Below are positions 53,585-61,554 of a stretch of 64,000 bases of DNA, in pieces (within the stretch, counting starts at the first letter, position 1; every line of letters begins with the position of its first letter). This DNA is from Terriglobia bacterium (GTDB taxonomy: Bacteria; Acidobacteriota; UBA6911), in contig JAIQGI010000016.1 in assembly GCA_020072565.1 (NCBI GenBank), positions 1 through 64,000 of the forward strand, in the 5' to 3' direction. Both the position numbers and the translations under genes were made by a program. The notes beneath the pieces were generated by a model. That model worked only from the letters and a program-made list of their open reading frames with translations. It was not told where the DNA came from and searched no databases.

Positions 53585-55222
53585 CTACGACAATTCGAAC
53601 TCCGCCATCCGCATCATGAATTTCAACAGGGCTTTGATCCTTGTCACGACCGGATCCCGCTTCTGTGTGTTGTTCGGGTCCGCAATATACGTGTTCCAAT
53701 AAGCCGTCCATTCGTAATCGGGAAGCCCGGGTATCAGGACATTGCTTACAAGATAACTTATCTGGTTGGCCGTCAGTTGGATCGGGAAAACAATCCCGGC
53801 GATCTCGCTGACCAGCACATTGGGATCGGCGGGATTCGAGACCTGCGTCGCCAGGGCAAGGGGGTCTACTGCGATGGTAACGCTTCCCACGCGGATGCCG
53901 TTGACAAGAGAATCCGTGTAGGCCCACCGAGCGGGCAGGGTGATCGTGTTTATCCACAGCCGATGATACTCTGGAGTCTGATAGTATGCCGGCCAGCCGG
54001 CGACATTCGGCGGATCCATGAGATTCATCTGCAGATTCGAAGCTGTATTACATAGTGATGCCATCAGGGTGTAATAGGAACTCGTCTGGGTCTTGGCTGA
54101 CGGAACGGCGATGTCGAGTGTACTCATCGCGCCGGGGAGCAAATCGATGGGGTTCTTGATCAGGCTGCCGATGTTGTTTTCATCGAAGAAGTGAGCACTG
54201 TGCAGTAGAGCCGCAAGTACCGGTTTCACCTCGTAATTATTGGAAAACATGATGGTGGCCAGAGGGGTGATCACGTTGCTCTCGGCCGCGGCATCGATGT
54301 CGTAATATACGAACCAGCGATACAGTTTGCGGCAGAGAAACCTGGCGGTTTCCGGCTGGCGAAAGATCATCTCGACGAGCGCGTCGAGCTCGGCGCGACC
54401 GTCGGTGCCTCCTGTAATGCGCGTGTTCTGATAAGCGGCGGAAAATAGCTTGTCCTTGGTGTCGTGCCGGGCAGCATCAAAGTAGGAACTGATGTCGGGA
54501 TTTTGAGTGCTGCGATATCCATTGACGCTCCAGCCCGTCAAGAGGTGGGCGGCCGCCTTCACATCCTGCTCCGTGTAATTCGTGTAATCCCCGGGGCCAA
54601 CCTCGGGCCCCTTCCCGATCGTGAACAGCTCCTGCAATTCCCGGGCATAGTTTTCATCCGGAATGTTGTTGCCGTCTCCGCGGTTATGGTAGCCATTGAG
54701 ATAGATGAGCATGGCGGGATCGATGCTGACTGCCTTCACCAGCTCCTTTATGTTGCCCAGAGCATACTGGCGGAGCAGCGTATTCTGCTGGTACATGTAG
54801 CGCGAATCCAGCACCGTCGCGTACTCCGAAACGAAGTGATTGTGCCAAAAGAGAACCATCTGCTCCTGAAGGGAAATTCCCTGCGTCGCCATCAGCCCCA
54901 TCCACCAGGCTTTGAGATAACCCTGATATCTGCTGTCCGAGGCGGAATCGTACACTCTTCCGATCCAGGTCTGGCCGGTCGTCGGGTCGATAGGAGGACT
55001 GGGAGGCGCCTGGTCAAGCAGCAGTGTTGCGATTATCTGGTCGAGTGACGCGGAAGCTGCGAGAGCAATCTCACTTTGGGTTGGCCCCAGTGCCGCCCGA
55101 CACAGGAGGTGGGCGGCTGTGCGCGTGTTCCATGGCCCCTGATAGAGTTCCAGTCCCGTGTTCGTGCGGCCCTGAACCTGGGATAGGAAACCGATCTGAT
55201 TAGAGACGGGAGCGGAGGACAT
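53585..55222 (-). CDS. DUF1800 domain protein
   Basis: The 545-residue product has the DUF1800 features: HLLCRAALGPTQSEIALA near the start, MVLFWHNHFVS, NIPDENYARELQELFTIGKG, DVKAAAHLLTGWS and PPNVAGWPAY. It partners with the DUF1501 gene 41 bases downstream, and the pair is widespread in Planctomycetes, Acidobacteria and others. There is no signal peptide at this start, though its partner is Tat-exported. A GGAGAGG site precedes the ATG. Function unknown. Confidence 0.93.
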   Translation of the reverse strand: MSSAPVSNQIGFLSQVQGRTNTGLELYQGPWNTRTAAHLLCRAALGPTQSEIALAASASLDQIIATLLLDQAPPSPPIDPTTGQTWIGRVYDSASDSRYQGYLKAWWMGLMATQGISLQEQMVLFWHNHFVSEYATVLDSRYMYQQNTLLRQYALGNIKELVKAVSIDPAMLIYLNGYHNRGDGNNIPDENYARELQELFTIGKGPEVGPGDYTNYTEQDVKAAAHLLTGWSVNGYRSTQNPDISSYFDAARHDTKDKLFSAAYQNTRITGGTDGRAELDALVEMIFRQPETARFLCRKLYRWFVYYDIDAAAESNVITPLATIMFSNNYEVKPVLAALLHSAHFFDENNIGSLIKNPIDLLPGAMSTLDIAVPSAKTQTSSYYTLMASLCNTASNLQMNLMDPPNVAGWPAYYQTPEYHRLWINTITLPARWAYTDSLVNGIRVGSVTIAVDPLALATQVSNPADPNVLVSEIAGIVFPIQLTANQISYLVSNVLIPGLPDYEWTAYWNTYIADPNNTQKRDPVVTRIKALLKFMMRMAEFELS

Positions 55223-55264
55223 CTGGCCTCTCCTTTCGACGGTCTGGCGGCGCAGACGATGTCT

Positions 55265-55870
55265 TCAATCCTGCGTCCCACGGGATCCTGCTTTGCCGGG
55301 CGAAACGGGCGATCCGAATTCTGAGAGAGCCTTCTGTCTGCTAATGTATGCGTTACCGAGGATCATGTCAATGGCCCGATCGCCTCCGCAGCCATTTCGG
55401 AATTTGGACAGGCGAACCAGATGCTCTATCTCATGCCTGAAGAAAAACCGCTGTGAGAACACTCTGAAAGGCGCGACCACCAAGCTGAATTTGTAAGGCA
55501 GTCGCATGGCGACGGCATCCTGTACTCACAGGCGGCTGTGATCTTCGTGAGGAAGCCTCTTCCGCAATATCTCGATCATGTTCCGGCTCAAGTCCAGGCC
55601 ATGTATATCCGCGCCGTTTTTGAGAGCAGCGGCAAAGAGCCTCCCGGTACCGACACCCATCTCCAGCCCCTTGCCTTGGGATCGGGCGATCTCGTCCAGG
55701 TAAAAGCGGCTATCCACCCCGGACCTGATGAGATCTATATCCTTGGCGGAAACAATACCACCGGATCTGCCTTGCCCGCCGTGGGACTTCCGCAGACCGA
55801 CATTTGCGGGCATTATGCAAGGCTGATTCGTATACCCAGCTCTTATTCGCGGCTGCCTGATCCCGGGCAC
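55265..55870 (-). pseudogene. Class I SAM methyltransferase with in-frame stop
   Basis: The first half (SRFYLDEIARSQGKGLEMGVGTGRLFAAALKNGADIHGLDLSRNMIEIL) carries motif I (LEMGVGTGR) of class I methyltransferases. A TGA (55526-55528) then stops it, while the same frame continues with VQDAVAMRLPYKFSLVVAPFRVFS, the typical next block. One CGA-to-TGA change would explain the stop. The C-terminus is also short and diverged. Because TGA is a stop here and no selenocysteine signal is seen, I call it a pseudogene. Confidence 0.72.
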
Positions 55871-55906
55871 TCAATGTCGCGGCTGCAGGCGGCAAGGTCT
55901 GCCGCA

Positions 55907-56629
55907 TCAGGCGCCGAGGTTCTTTTCGGCGAAGTCCCAGTTCATGAGCTTGTCAACAAAGGCCTTGATGTAGTCGGCACGCCGGTTCTGATAATCGAGA
56001 TAATAGGCGTGCTCCCAGACGTCGATTGCCAGCAGCGGCTTGATTCCCCGGGCTATGGGAGTATCGGCATTGGCCGTCTTCATGACTTTCAACTGGCCGC
56101 CGTCCAGAACGAGCCATGCCCAGCCGCTGCCGAACTGTGTGGCGGCCGCATTGGAAAACTCCTCTGCGAACTTCGGATAGGTTCCGAAGGCTGTCCGAAT
56201 CCGGTCCCCGATTCTGCCCTCGGGTTCGCCGCCGCCCCCGGGTTTCATGCTGTTCCAGTAAAACGTATGGTTGAAAACCTGGGCGGCATTGTTGAATAGC
56301 ACCGCCTGTTCGGCGCTGCCCGCGGTCTTTCGGATGATGTCCTCGAGGGGCACTCGCTCGAACTCCGTGCCCGCGATCATCTTGACTGTGTTGTTGAAGT
56401 AGCCCTGGTGGTGTTTTCCGTAATGGAATGAGAGGGTGTTCGCAGAAATGGAGGGCGCCAGGGCACCCGGATCGAATGGCAGCGGCGGCAGCTGCAGCGC
56501 CGCCCGCTTCTGTGGTGCGGGCGCCGCGACCTTGGTGCCAGCCAGGGAAAAGGTGAAAGCGGCCGCAGCCGTGCCGGTTTTGATCAGGAACTCCCTGCGG
56601 TCGACGGTGATGGAATCCTCCGGTCTCAT
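55907..56629 (-). CDS. Tat-exported Fe/Mn superoxide dismutase
   Basis: The 240-residue protein begins with a twin-arginine-like segment (DRREFLIKTGTAAAAF, Arg11-Arg12) followed by a hydrophobic stretch, so it is probably exported folded. The SOD core has all metal ligands: His69 (HYGKHHQGY), His121 (FNHTFYW), Asp203 and His207 (DVWEHAYYLDYQ). It removes superoxide outside the cytoplasmic membrane, complementing MsrPQ and the Rieske protein. An AAGGAG site precedes the ATG. The longer frame upstream is not homologous. Confidence 0.92.
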   Translation of the reverse strand: MRPEDSITVDRREFLIKTGTAAAAFTFSLAGTKVAAPAPQKRAALQLPPLPFDPGALAPSISANTLSFHYGKHHQGYFNNTVKMIAGTEFERVPLEDIIRKTAGSAEQAVLFNNAAQVFNHTFYWNSMKPGGGGEPEGRIGDRIRTAFGTYPKFAEEFSNAAATQFGSGWAWLVLDGGQLKVMKTANADTPIARGIKPLLAIDVWEHAYYLDYQNRRADYIKAFVDKLMNWDFAEKNLGA

Positions 56630-56848
56630 GGGTTGACTCCTTCCGCGGTCTTGCCGCGAATGCTTGCTCTGTGGACTGGAACAGAATATCTCATGGTGCC
56701 GCTCGATCGCAAGGATCAGCGGAGCGGATGCCGGCAGCTGATGGCTGAAAGATCGGCGCGGCAGGCGGGGGCAGAATCCAAGACCTTCCAGCGGCTGTGG
56801 CCGCCGGCCGCGCCCTCGTCTCTGCGTTGAGATCTTATTGAGGCTCGG

Positions 56849-56905
56849 ATGCATCAATTCAAGCGAGAAGCATCCCGAGACGCGTTTATCTCTGATTCGT
56901 GTCAT
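56849..56905. repeat. 57-bp dispersed repeat, copy B
   Basis: This gap-free match to 45969-46025 (about 77% identity by eye) lies in the 356-base intergenic gap between the SOD and esterase genes. It sits just outside the DNA shared with the 48.97-49.11 kb pseudogene. Nothing else in the gap is supported. Confidence 0.5.
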
Positions 56906-56985
56906 TCTCCATTGCGCCGTGCAGCAGATCGCGGCGCTCTCTCTGCCCGGCAGCGCAACCGGTGCGCGCAAGGGAGGACCATTCA

Positions 56986-58686
56986 TTACCTGTTGGTTAC
57001 CAATCCGGGTGCCGTCTGGTTGATGCGCTCGGCCATCATGCGGATCAACTCCGCGTTCGACATCGGCTGCCATCCGTGACCCTTCAGCGGGCGACCGTAT
57101 TGAAACTCCGCGTGGGCCGGCGGAGCATCGGTCGTCTTCATGAAATCCTCCAGGAGATACACAGCAAGGTTCAGGTAATAGTTGTCCATGTCGCCGACAT
57201 AGATGTGAATCTTGTCGGCGAGGTCTTTTCCGATCGTTGCCCAGTTCTTCTGGATGTTGTAGCTGAGATCGTAACCGTTGTCGCGCATGTACATCGCGAC
57301 ATCTTTATCGATCTTGCCGGTCATTCGATCCCACAGCGGACGCGGATAACCTTCGGCATCGGTCGGGCCGTATGCCGCATCCCATGCGGCAATCTGTTGG
57401 CACGATCGCACCTTGCTGCCGAGCACGGCTTCGAGCTGATTCATCTGACGCATGGTCAGCGTCACCTGACCGGCCGCGTCGCGCGATAACGGACGCTCGA
57501 GCTTTGCCCAGTCGCCGTTTGGGATTTCGAAGGCGTTGTCATCCTTATATATGTCGGACATCTGGTAGCGACGGAAGTCGATCGAATCGGGATACATCGT
57601 CCAGGTGCCGTTGAAGAACTTAGGGTGGAAAACCTGCAGCGCGAGCGATTCCCACCCGCCCGTCGATCCACCGGTCAGCACCCGGCCTTCCGGCCGTGGC
57701 ACGATACGGAACTTCTGTTCGAGATACGGGATCAATTCCTGAGTGAGTGCGTCGCCGTACGGCCCGTTGTTTGCGGAGTTGACTGCGTAGGAGTCGTCGT
57801 AGTACGGCGTCGGATGCTGGAAGGTCACAGCAACCAGACGCGGGAAGTTGTCCGACGTCCACGCTTGATAGAACTCGTATGCAGTCTCACGCCCGTTGCG
57901 TTGCAGGCGGGCCTTGCGCTGAGCTTCGGTTTCCTGCGGCGGTTGTGCGCGCTCGTTGAATCCGAATGGCGCACCGAGACTGAAGTGTCCCTGAATGTAA
58001 ACCGCTGGATACTTCTGGTTCGGGTTCTGGTCGAACCCCTTCGGCAGCAGTACCGTCGCGCCCAAATAAATCGGATATCCCCAGAACTCCGAAAGCATCC
58101 TGCTCTGGATCTTGAGGCGCTTGACCAAAGCCGTGTCCGTAGGCACCTGCACCGGCGGAATCTTCTTCGAGCAACTCAGCCGCACATCGAAACCCGCCAC
58201 CGGATCGAGGTGAACCTTCTGCACGTCGCTCAGCAGATTGCCCGGCGAACGGTTCCACTGCTGGCCTTCCCACTGATCCATATGGACCCAGATCGTGTGT
58301 CCGTCTTTGCGATGGACCTCGGTGTAGACGTTGATCACCGCCTGAACGTAGTAGTCGCCGGCCGGAATCTCGTTCAGATTCTTGAGCGGATAGCCGAGCA
58401 CCGAGGCATCGACCACGACGCTCTGCCCGGATTTTAAGGCATCGACGTCGATGCCGAAAAATGGGACGGACTGGCCGTAGCCGCCGGCTTGATTCCGCGG
58501 TTCGCCCTGGCCACTCTTCGAAATGACCACGAAGACACGACCGGTGATCGGCCCTTGATCGAGCGCGGACGGGAAGGACACCTCGAACTTTGAGCTGGCT
58601 GCAAGGGTCGCTGCCGGTTGCGACGAGACCGCGATCAGGGCAACGCCCATCGCGACCAGCGACAGAACGAAAATTCTCCGTTTCAT
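56986..58686 (-). CDS. Secreted enterochelin-esterase-like alpha/beta hydrolase
   Basis: The 566-residue protein has a signal peptide (VLSLVAMGVALIAVSSQPAA), a beta-sandwich N-terminal half (about 40-200) and a putative-esterase core. The nucleophile elbow is GGSTGGWES near residue 340, as in the D-esterase/Fes group. Its last codons exist in a broken second copy at 48973-49111, so the gene was duplicated. The start is the MKRRIF methionine; the longer frame adds a non-signal N-terminus. Possible substrate: acylated glycans or siderophore-like esters. Confidence 0.87.
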   Translation of the reverse strand: MKRRIFVLSLVAMGVALIAVSSQPAATLAASSKFEVSFPSALDQGPITGRVFVVISKSGQGEPRNQAGGYGQSVPFFGIDVDALKSGQSVVVDASVLGYPLKNLNEIPAGDYYVQAVINVYTEVHRKDGHTIWVHMDQWEGQQWNRSPGNLLSDVQKVHLDPVAGFDVRLSCSKKIPPVQVPTDTALVKRLKIQSRMLSEFWGYPIYLGATVLLPKGFDQNPNQKYPAVYIQGHFSLGAPFGFNERAQPPQETEAQRKARLQRNGRETAYEFYQAWTSDNFPRLVAVTFQHPTPYYDDSYAVNSANNGPYGDALTQELIPYLEQKFRIVPRPEGRVLTGGSTGGWESLALQVFHPKFFNGTWTMYPDSIDFRRYQMSDIYKDDNAFEIPNGDWAKLERPLSRDAAGQVTLTMRQMNQLEAVLGSKVRSCQQIAAWDAAYGPTDAEGYPRPLWDRMTGKIDKDVAMYMRDNGYDLSYNIQKNWATIGKDLADKIHIYVGDMDNYYLNLAVYLLEDFMKTTDAPPAHAEFQYGRPLKGHGWQPMSNAELIRMMAERINQTAPGLVTNR

Positions 58687-58840
58687 GGGAACCTCGGTTT
58701 CATAGGGTGCGCCGGTGCCAGTGAGCCCGGACGCCGGCAACAAAGAGCCAACCGGCGGCCGCAGCTGGGTGTCCGGCTTGATTAGTCATGCATCCGCAAC
58801 TTATAGGACTTTACCTCGGGGAGGACAAGAGCAGAATGAA

Positions 58841-58854
58841 CCGGGGTCAGGTCT
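58841..58854. repeat. CCGGGGTCAGGTCT motif of REP/RAYT-type repeats
   Basis: This 14-base motif matches a word I recall from intergenic REP-type repeats in several phyla, some near Y1_Tnp genes. It is a single copy here without obvious arms, so this is a recollection-based flag rather than a repeat demonstrated within the window. Confidence 0.3.
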
Positions 58855-58872
58855 GGGAAACAAGATCACTCG

Positions 58873-59190
58873 CTAGCCCTGAGGTCCATCCGTGCTGTGC
58901 GCACCTGAAGTTGACGCGATAGACGCCGGCCGTGGTTCTTCATTTTCGTTCAGCCGATGTAACTCATGCGCCAGTTGATTGGTCGCCCTGCGCTCGCGCC
59001 GCTGGCACACTAGGAACACGACGGCCGCGAGGCCTTCTACCAGGAAGAAGATGACCACCAACCAATCGGTCGCGTGGGGCGGAATGAAGATGCCCACGAA
59101 AATGAAGACGAATGCAATCACGATCAGGAGGCCCGGGAGACCCTCGAGACCCTCACCTGCGATGCTGCTGGTAGCGAACGATTCCGTCAT
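58873..59190 (-). CDS. Small two-helix membrane protein
   Basis: The 105-residue product has two predicted helices (LPGLLIVIAFVFIFVGIFI and WLVVIFFLVEGLAAVVFLV) and a polar, Ser/Arg-rich tail. No family is recognised. Its frame is the only open one with membrane-protein composition here, and it shows coherent hydrophobic blocks; coding is likely but not certain. Confidence 0.5.
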   Translation of the reverse strand: MTESFATSSIAGEGLEGLPGLLIVIAFVFIFVGIFIPPHATDWLVVIFFLVEGLAAVVFLVCQRRERRATNQLAHELHRLNENEEPRPASIASTSGAHSTDGPQG

Positions 59191-59323
59191 CGCTTGAAAT
59201 CACATAAAGAACCGCAAAAATCACGCGCAGAGCGCAATTTTGGCAGCTGGTTTGACCTTAATTTTATGAAAACAAAGAAATGGTTCCGGTGCGACCCCGA
59301 ATGCCCCGACTGTGCACATTCGC

Positions 59324-60055
59324 TCAGACGGGCTCCACCCTGCCGAGTTGGTCAATCTGTCGCTCGATGCTTTTGCTGTCTTCGAGATCCCTCCCACCGG
59401 CACCATGCTCGAGGGCGTGGAGGATTCCAATCATCTTGTGAAAAGGTACCGTGACCAGCAGGTGGTTCTCCTCGAAGCCTGCCAGCTGCCTTGCACCAAA
59501 GTCGAGCAACGACATCCCGATCTCGCCGGTAACCAGCGGGTATGCAATCCCGGTCCTGCACGCGGGGCCGGAAAGTTCGGCCTTCATCGAGCCTCCCTGC
59601 CAGTATGCGGCGAAGCTTAGGAGTTTATGCAGAGAGCCGGGAGTTCCGACGAAAGCCACCAGATCGGGCAGGACCGGAGCTTCTGACAGCGCAGAGAAGA
59701 AGACATGGTTCGCCATACCCGTGGGCGGCGGAACGGTCTGCTGGCTGCGGTGGATCGCGACACGCGAGCAGTAGACCTTCTCTTTGTTGACCAGAAAATC
59801 AATCAATTTTTCCCTCCCGGCAGCGGGCGTCTGGCCGAGCCCCAGGCTGACGAGGCCGCCGGGGCAGCCACAGGTTTCAAAGGTGATGGTGATCGCTTCA
59901 CCGCCGCAGGCTCTTTTCAAAGCCTGGCAGACGGAGACCTTCCCTTGCGGAGCAGCGGTGCCGGGCACCGGGGCTCCGGCGAAAGTCACAGCGACGGGAT
60001 TCGTGTCGAGGCTCAGTTCCTTTTTCAATCTCTCAGACCATTTCTGCCAGTACAT
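59324..60055 (-). CDS. DUF169 (COG2043-like) protein
   Basis: The 243-residue product has the DUF169 pattern: NPVAVTFAGAPVPG (about 18-31), VSVCQALKRACGGEAITITFETCGCPGG (Cys-rich, about 41-68) and GPACRTGIAYPLVTGEIGMSLLDFGARQLAGFEENHL. The family is uncharacterised but widespread; the cysteines could bind metal or heme. I choose the MYWQKW start, which follows a GGAGG site; a longer frame is Arg-rich. The MITE-like copy 2 lies upstream. Confidence 0.88.
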   Translation of the reverse strand: MYWQKWSERLKKELSLDTNPVAVTFAGAPVPGTAAPQGKVSVCQALKRACGGEAITITFETCGCPGGLVSLGLGQTPAAGREKLIDFLVNKEKVYCSRVAIHRSQQTVPPPTGMANHVFFSALSEAPVLPDLVAFVGTPGSLHKLLSFAAYWQGGSMKAELSGPACRTGIAYPLVTGEIGMSLLDFGARQLAGFEENHLLVTVPFHKMIGILHALEHGAGGRDLEDSKSIERQIDQLGRVEPV

Positions 60056-60160
60056 GTTGTTCCTCCAGCCTTTCAATGGGAGGCTTATTCTCGCACGACA
60101 GGATCCTGCGGTCAAAAACCAATGGTTGGGTGCGCGTAGCATGCGCACCCTAATCTCCAG

Positions 60161-60322
60161 CCCGGATTATTCATGAATGTGCGACCAAAATGCAGTTTTG
60201 GACGCGGGAAAACGCTAACCGTTCGGTCTTGGTCGGCGTGCAAAAGCTCCTGCCTGCGTTTATCTGCGTCCAATTTTGTTTCTTTTCACGGGCGTGCGGT
60301 TCTGCTTCATGAATAAATAAGG
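60161..60322. mobile_element. MITE-like element, copy 2 (162 bp)
   Basis: The left end (CCCGGATTATTCATGAA) is identical to copy 1. The right end, read inward, is CCTTATTTATTCATGAA. A perfect 4-bp duplication CCAG flanks it (60157-60160 and 60323-60326), different from copy 1's TTAA. The outer 50-60 bases at each side match copy 1 almost exactly; the middle is longer and different (60217-60268). Two target duplications prove independent insertions. Empty of coding frames. Confidence 0.85.
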
Positions 60323-60492
60323 CCAGGACTTTGAATCCTGCGGCACGAAGAGCGCCCTGGAGGGCGTTAGATTTCAATCGCCTGATCTAAGGTCCATTCC
60401 AGTCTGTCACCCAATTCTGAAGTTGAGCCTGTTACTCAAATTAAAGTAAACAAATCCCGGACCTCAAACGGTTGCAGGAGCGGAGGTGGAAC

Positions 60493-60540
60493 ATGAGAGC
60501 TCTCAACCGGCGACTGCAGGAGCGAGCCGCGGCCGGATAG
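60493..60540 (+). CDS. Possible 15-residue leader peptide
   Basis: A GGAGGT site five bases upstream precedes an ATG and an open frame of 15 codons ending TAG, encoding MRALNRRLQERAAAG. It lies 47 bases before the sigma-like gene. Short length means chance cannot be excluded; it could be a translated leader that controls the downstream gene. Confidence 0.3.
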   Translation: MRALNRRLQERAAAG

Positions 60541-60586
60541 CCGATCGGCGGATTTCATCTCAGGCATGAATCCGGAGGCCTGTCGG

Positions 60587-61540
60587 ATGACGGATCAGGC
60601 GCGCGTGCCGGGAAGCGACGATTTCTACGACGCGTTCCTCGCCCCTATGGAGAGCCGGATACTGCGGGCCGTGTGGAGAATTGTCCGCAATCCCGACCTC
60701 GTGCAGGACGCCGTTCAGGATGCCCTTGCCGCGATCTGGCGGTGCCGCGAAAAGATCCGGCTCCACCCGAATCCCCAGGCGCTGATGCTGAAGATCACCA
60801 CGGATGTGTCTTGTGACGTCCTGCGCCGGAGCCTCCGGCTTCAACAGCGCGAACGGCCGGCGGAAGACGGGGAAGCGGCTGCGCCTTTCCATGCGCCTCC
60901 AACGATGCAGATCGAAGTGGTGATGCTGATCTCCGGAGGCGCGCTTCGCATCGGACACACGTCGAGTTTCCTGGCGGAGTCCTTCGCCCTCAGGCAGACT
61001 GCATCCTCGGTGACCGGACGGCTCGAGCGCGCCCGGCAAATGGAATGCAGCCTGCAGGCTCGCGGCGAGCAGAACCGACTGGTCCGATACTCGATCTCCT
61101 GGGGTGAAGGGCGTGACTCCAGGGTGGAGATCGAAGGACCGGGCTGCAAGGAGGTCCGGTTCGCACCCGCGCCCTCGATGCAGGCCAGCGTTGTCAATGT
61201 TCCCCGGCCGGAGGGCAGGACGCCTGGGAGCCGGCCTCGGGATCGCCGGCTCGAACCCATTCACGATTTCCTCAGTGCGCCTGCGGTGGCCGGCCTCATC
61301 ACAGGACAATGGCGGGCTGCTCCCTTATCAGGCGGCAGTGAAAAGGATCGAAAATCCTTCATCGTGACCTCGCCTGGGAGCCGGATTCTTACCCTGGTGG
61401 TCGTTGACCTGCACGCGCATCTGCCGGTCAGTCTTGCCCTTTTCCCGGCCGGATCCGGAACGCAGTTGCTGAATTCCGAGCCCGTGCTCAACGCCGAATT
61501 TCGCTGGGAGATCCGGCCGGGCACGCCCAGGCAGCCTTGA
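60587..61540 (+). CDS. Sigma-70 region 2 fused to a LolA-like C-terminus (chimeric or deleted)
   Basis: The 317-residue product starts with sigma-70 region 2 (ILRAVWRIVRNPDLVQDAVQDALAAIWRCRE, then NPQALMLKITTDVSCDVLRR). Region 4 is not intact: only a remnant resembling its end remains (RQTASSVTGRLERARQ). The C-terminal half is beta-rich and LolA/outer-membrane-lipoprotein-sorting-like (FLSAPAVAGLITGQW). A normal ECF protein is about 180 residues. A GGAGG site eight bases before the chosen ATG sets the start. It may be a deletion that joined a sigma gene to a following LolA-like gene, or a genuine fusion. Confidence 0.7.
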   Translation: MTDQARVPGSDDFYDAFLAPMESRILRAVWRIVRNPDLVQDAVQDALAAIWRCREKIRLHPNPQALMLKITTDVSCDVLRRSLRLQQRERPAEDGEAAAPFHAPPTMQIEVVMLISGGALRIGHTSSFLAESFALRQTASSVTGRLERARQMECSLQARGEQNRLVRYSISWGEGRDSRVEIEGPGCKEVRFAPAPSMQASVVNVPRPEGRTPGSRPRDRRLEPIHDFLSAPAVAGLITGQWRAAPLSGGSEKDRKSFIVTSPGSRILTLVVVDLHAHLPVSLALFPAGSGTQLLNSEPVLNAEFRWEIRPGTPRQP

Positions 61541-61554
61541 CAAAGGAGGGTTCC

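Noticed and set aside
55526-55528. In-frame TGA as selenocysteine in the methyltransferase
   Set aside because: The position is outside the known selenoprotein classes, no SECIS-like hairpin follows and the C-terminus is also decayed; nonsense mutation is simpler.
56630-57073. N-terminal extension of the superoxide dismutase
   Set aside because: The extra frame overlaps the esterase end and repeat DNA, and lacks homology; the start after AAGGAG gives a proper twin-arginine signal.
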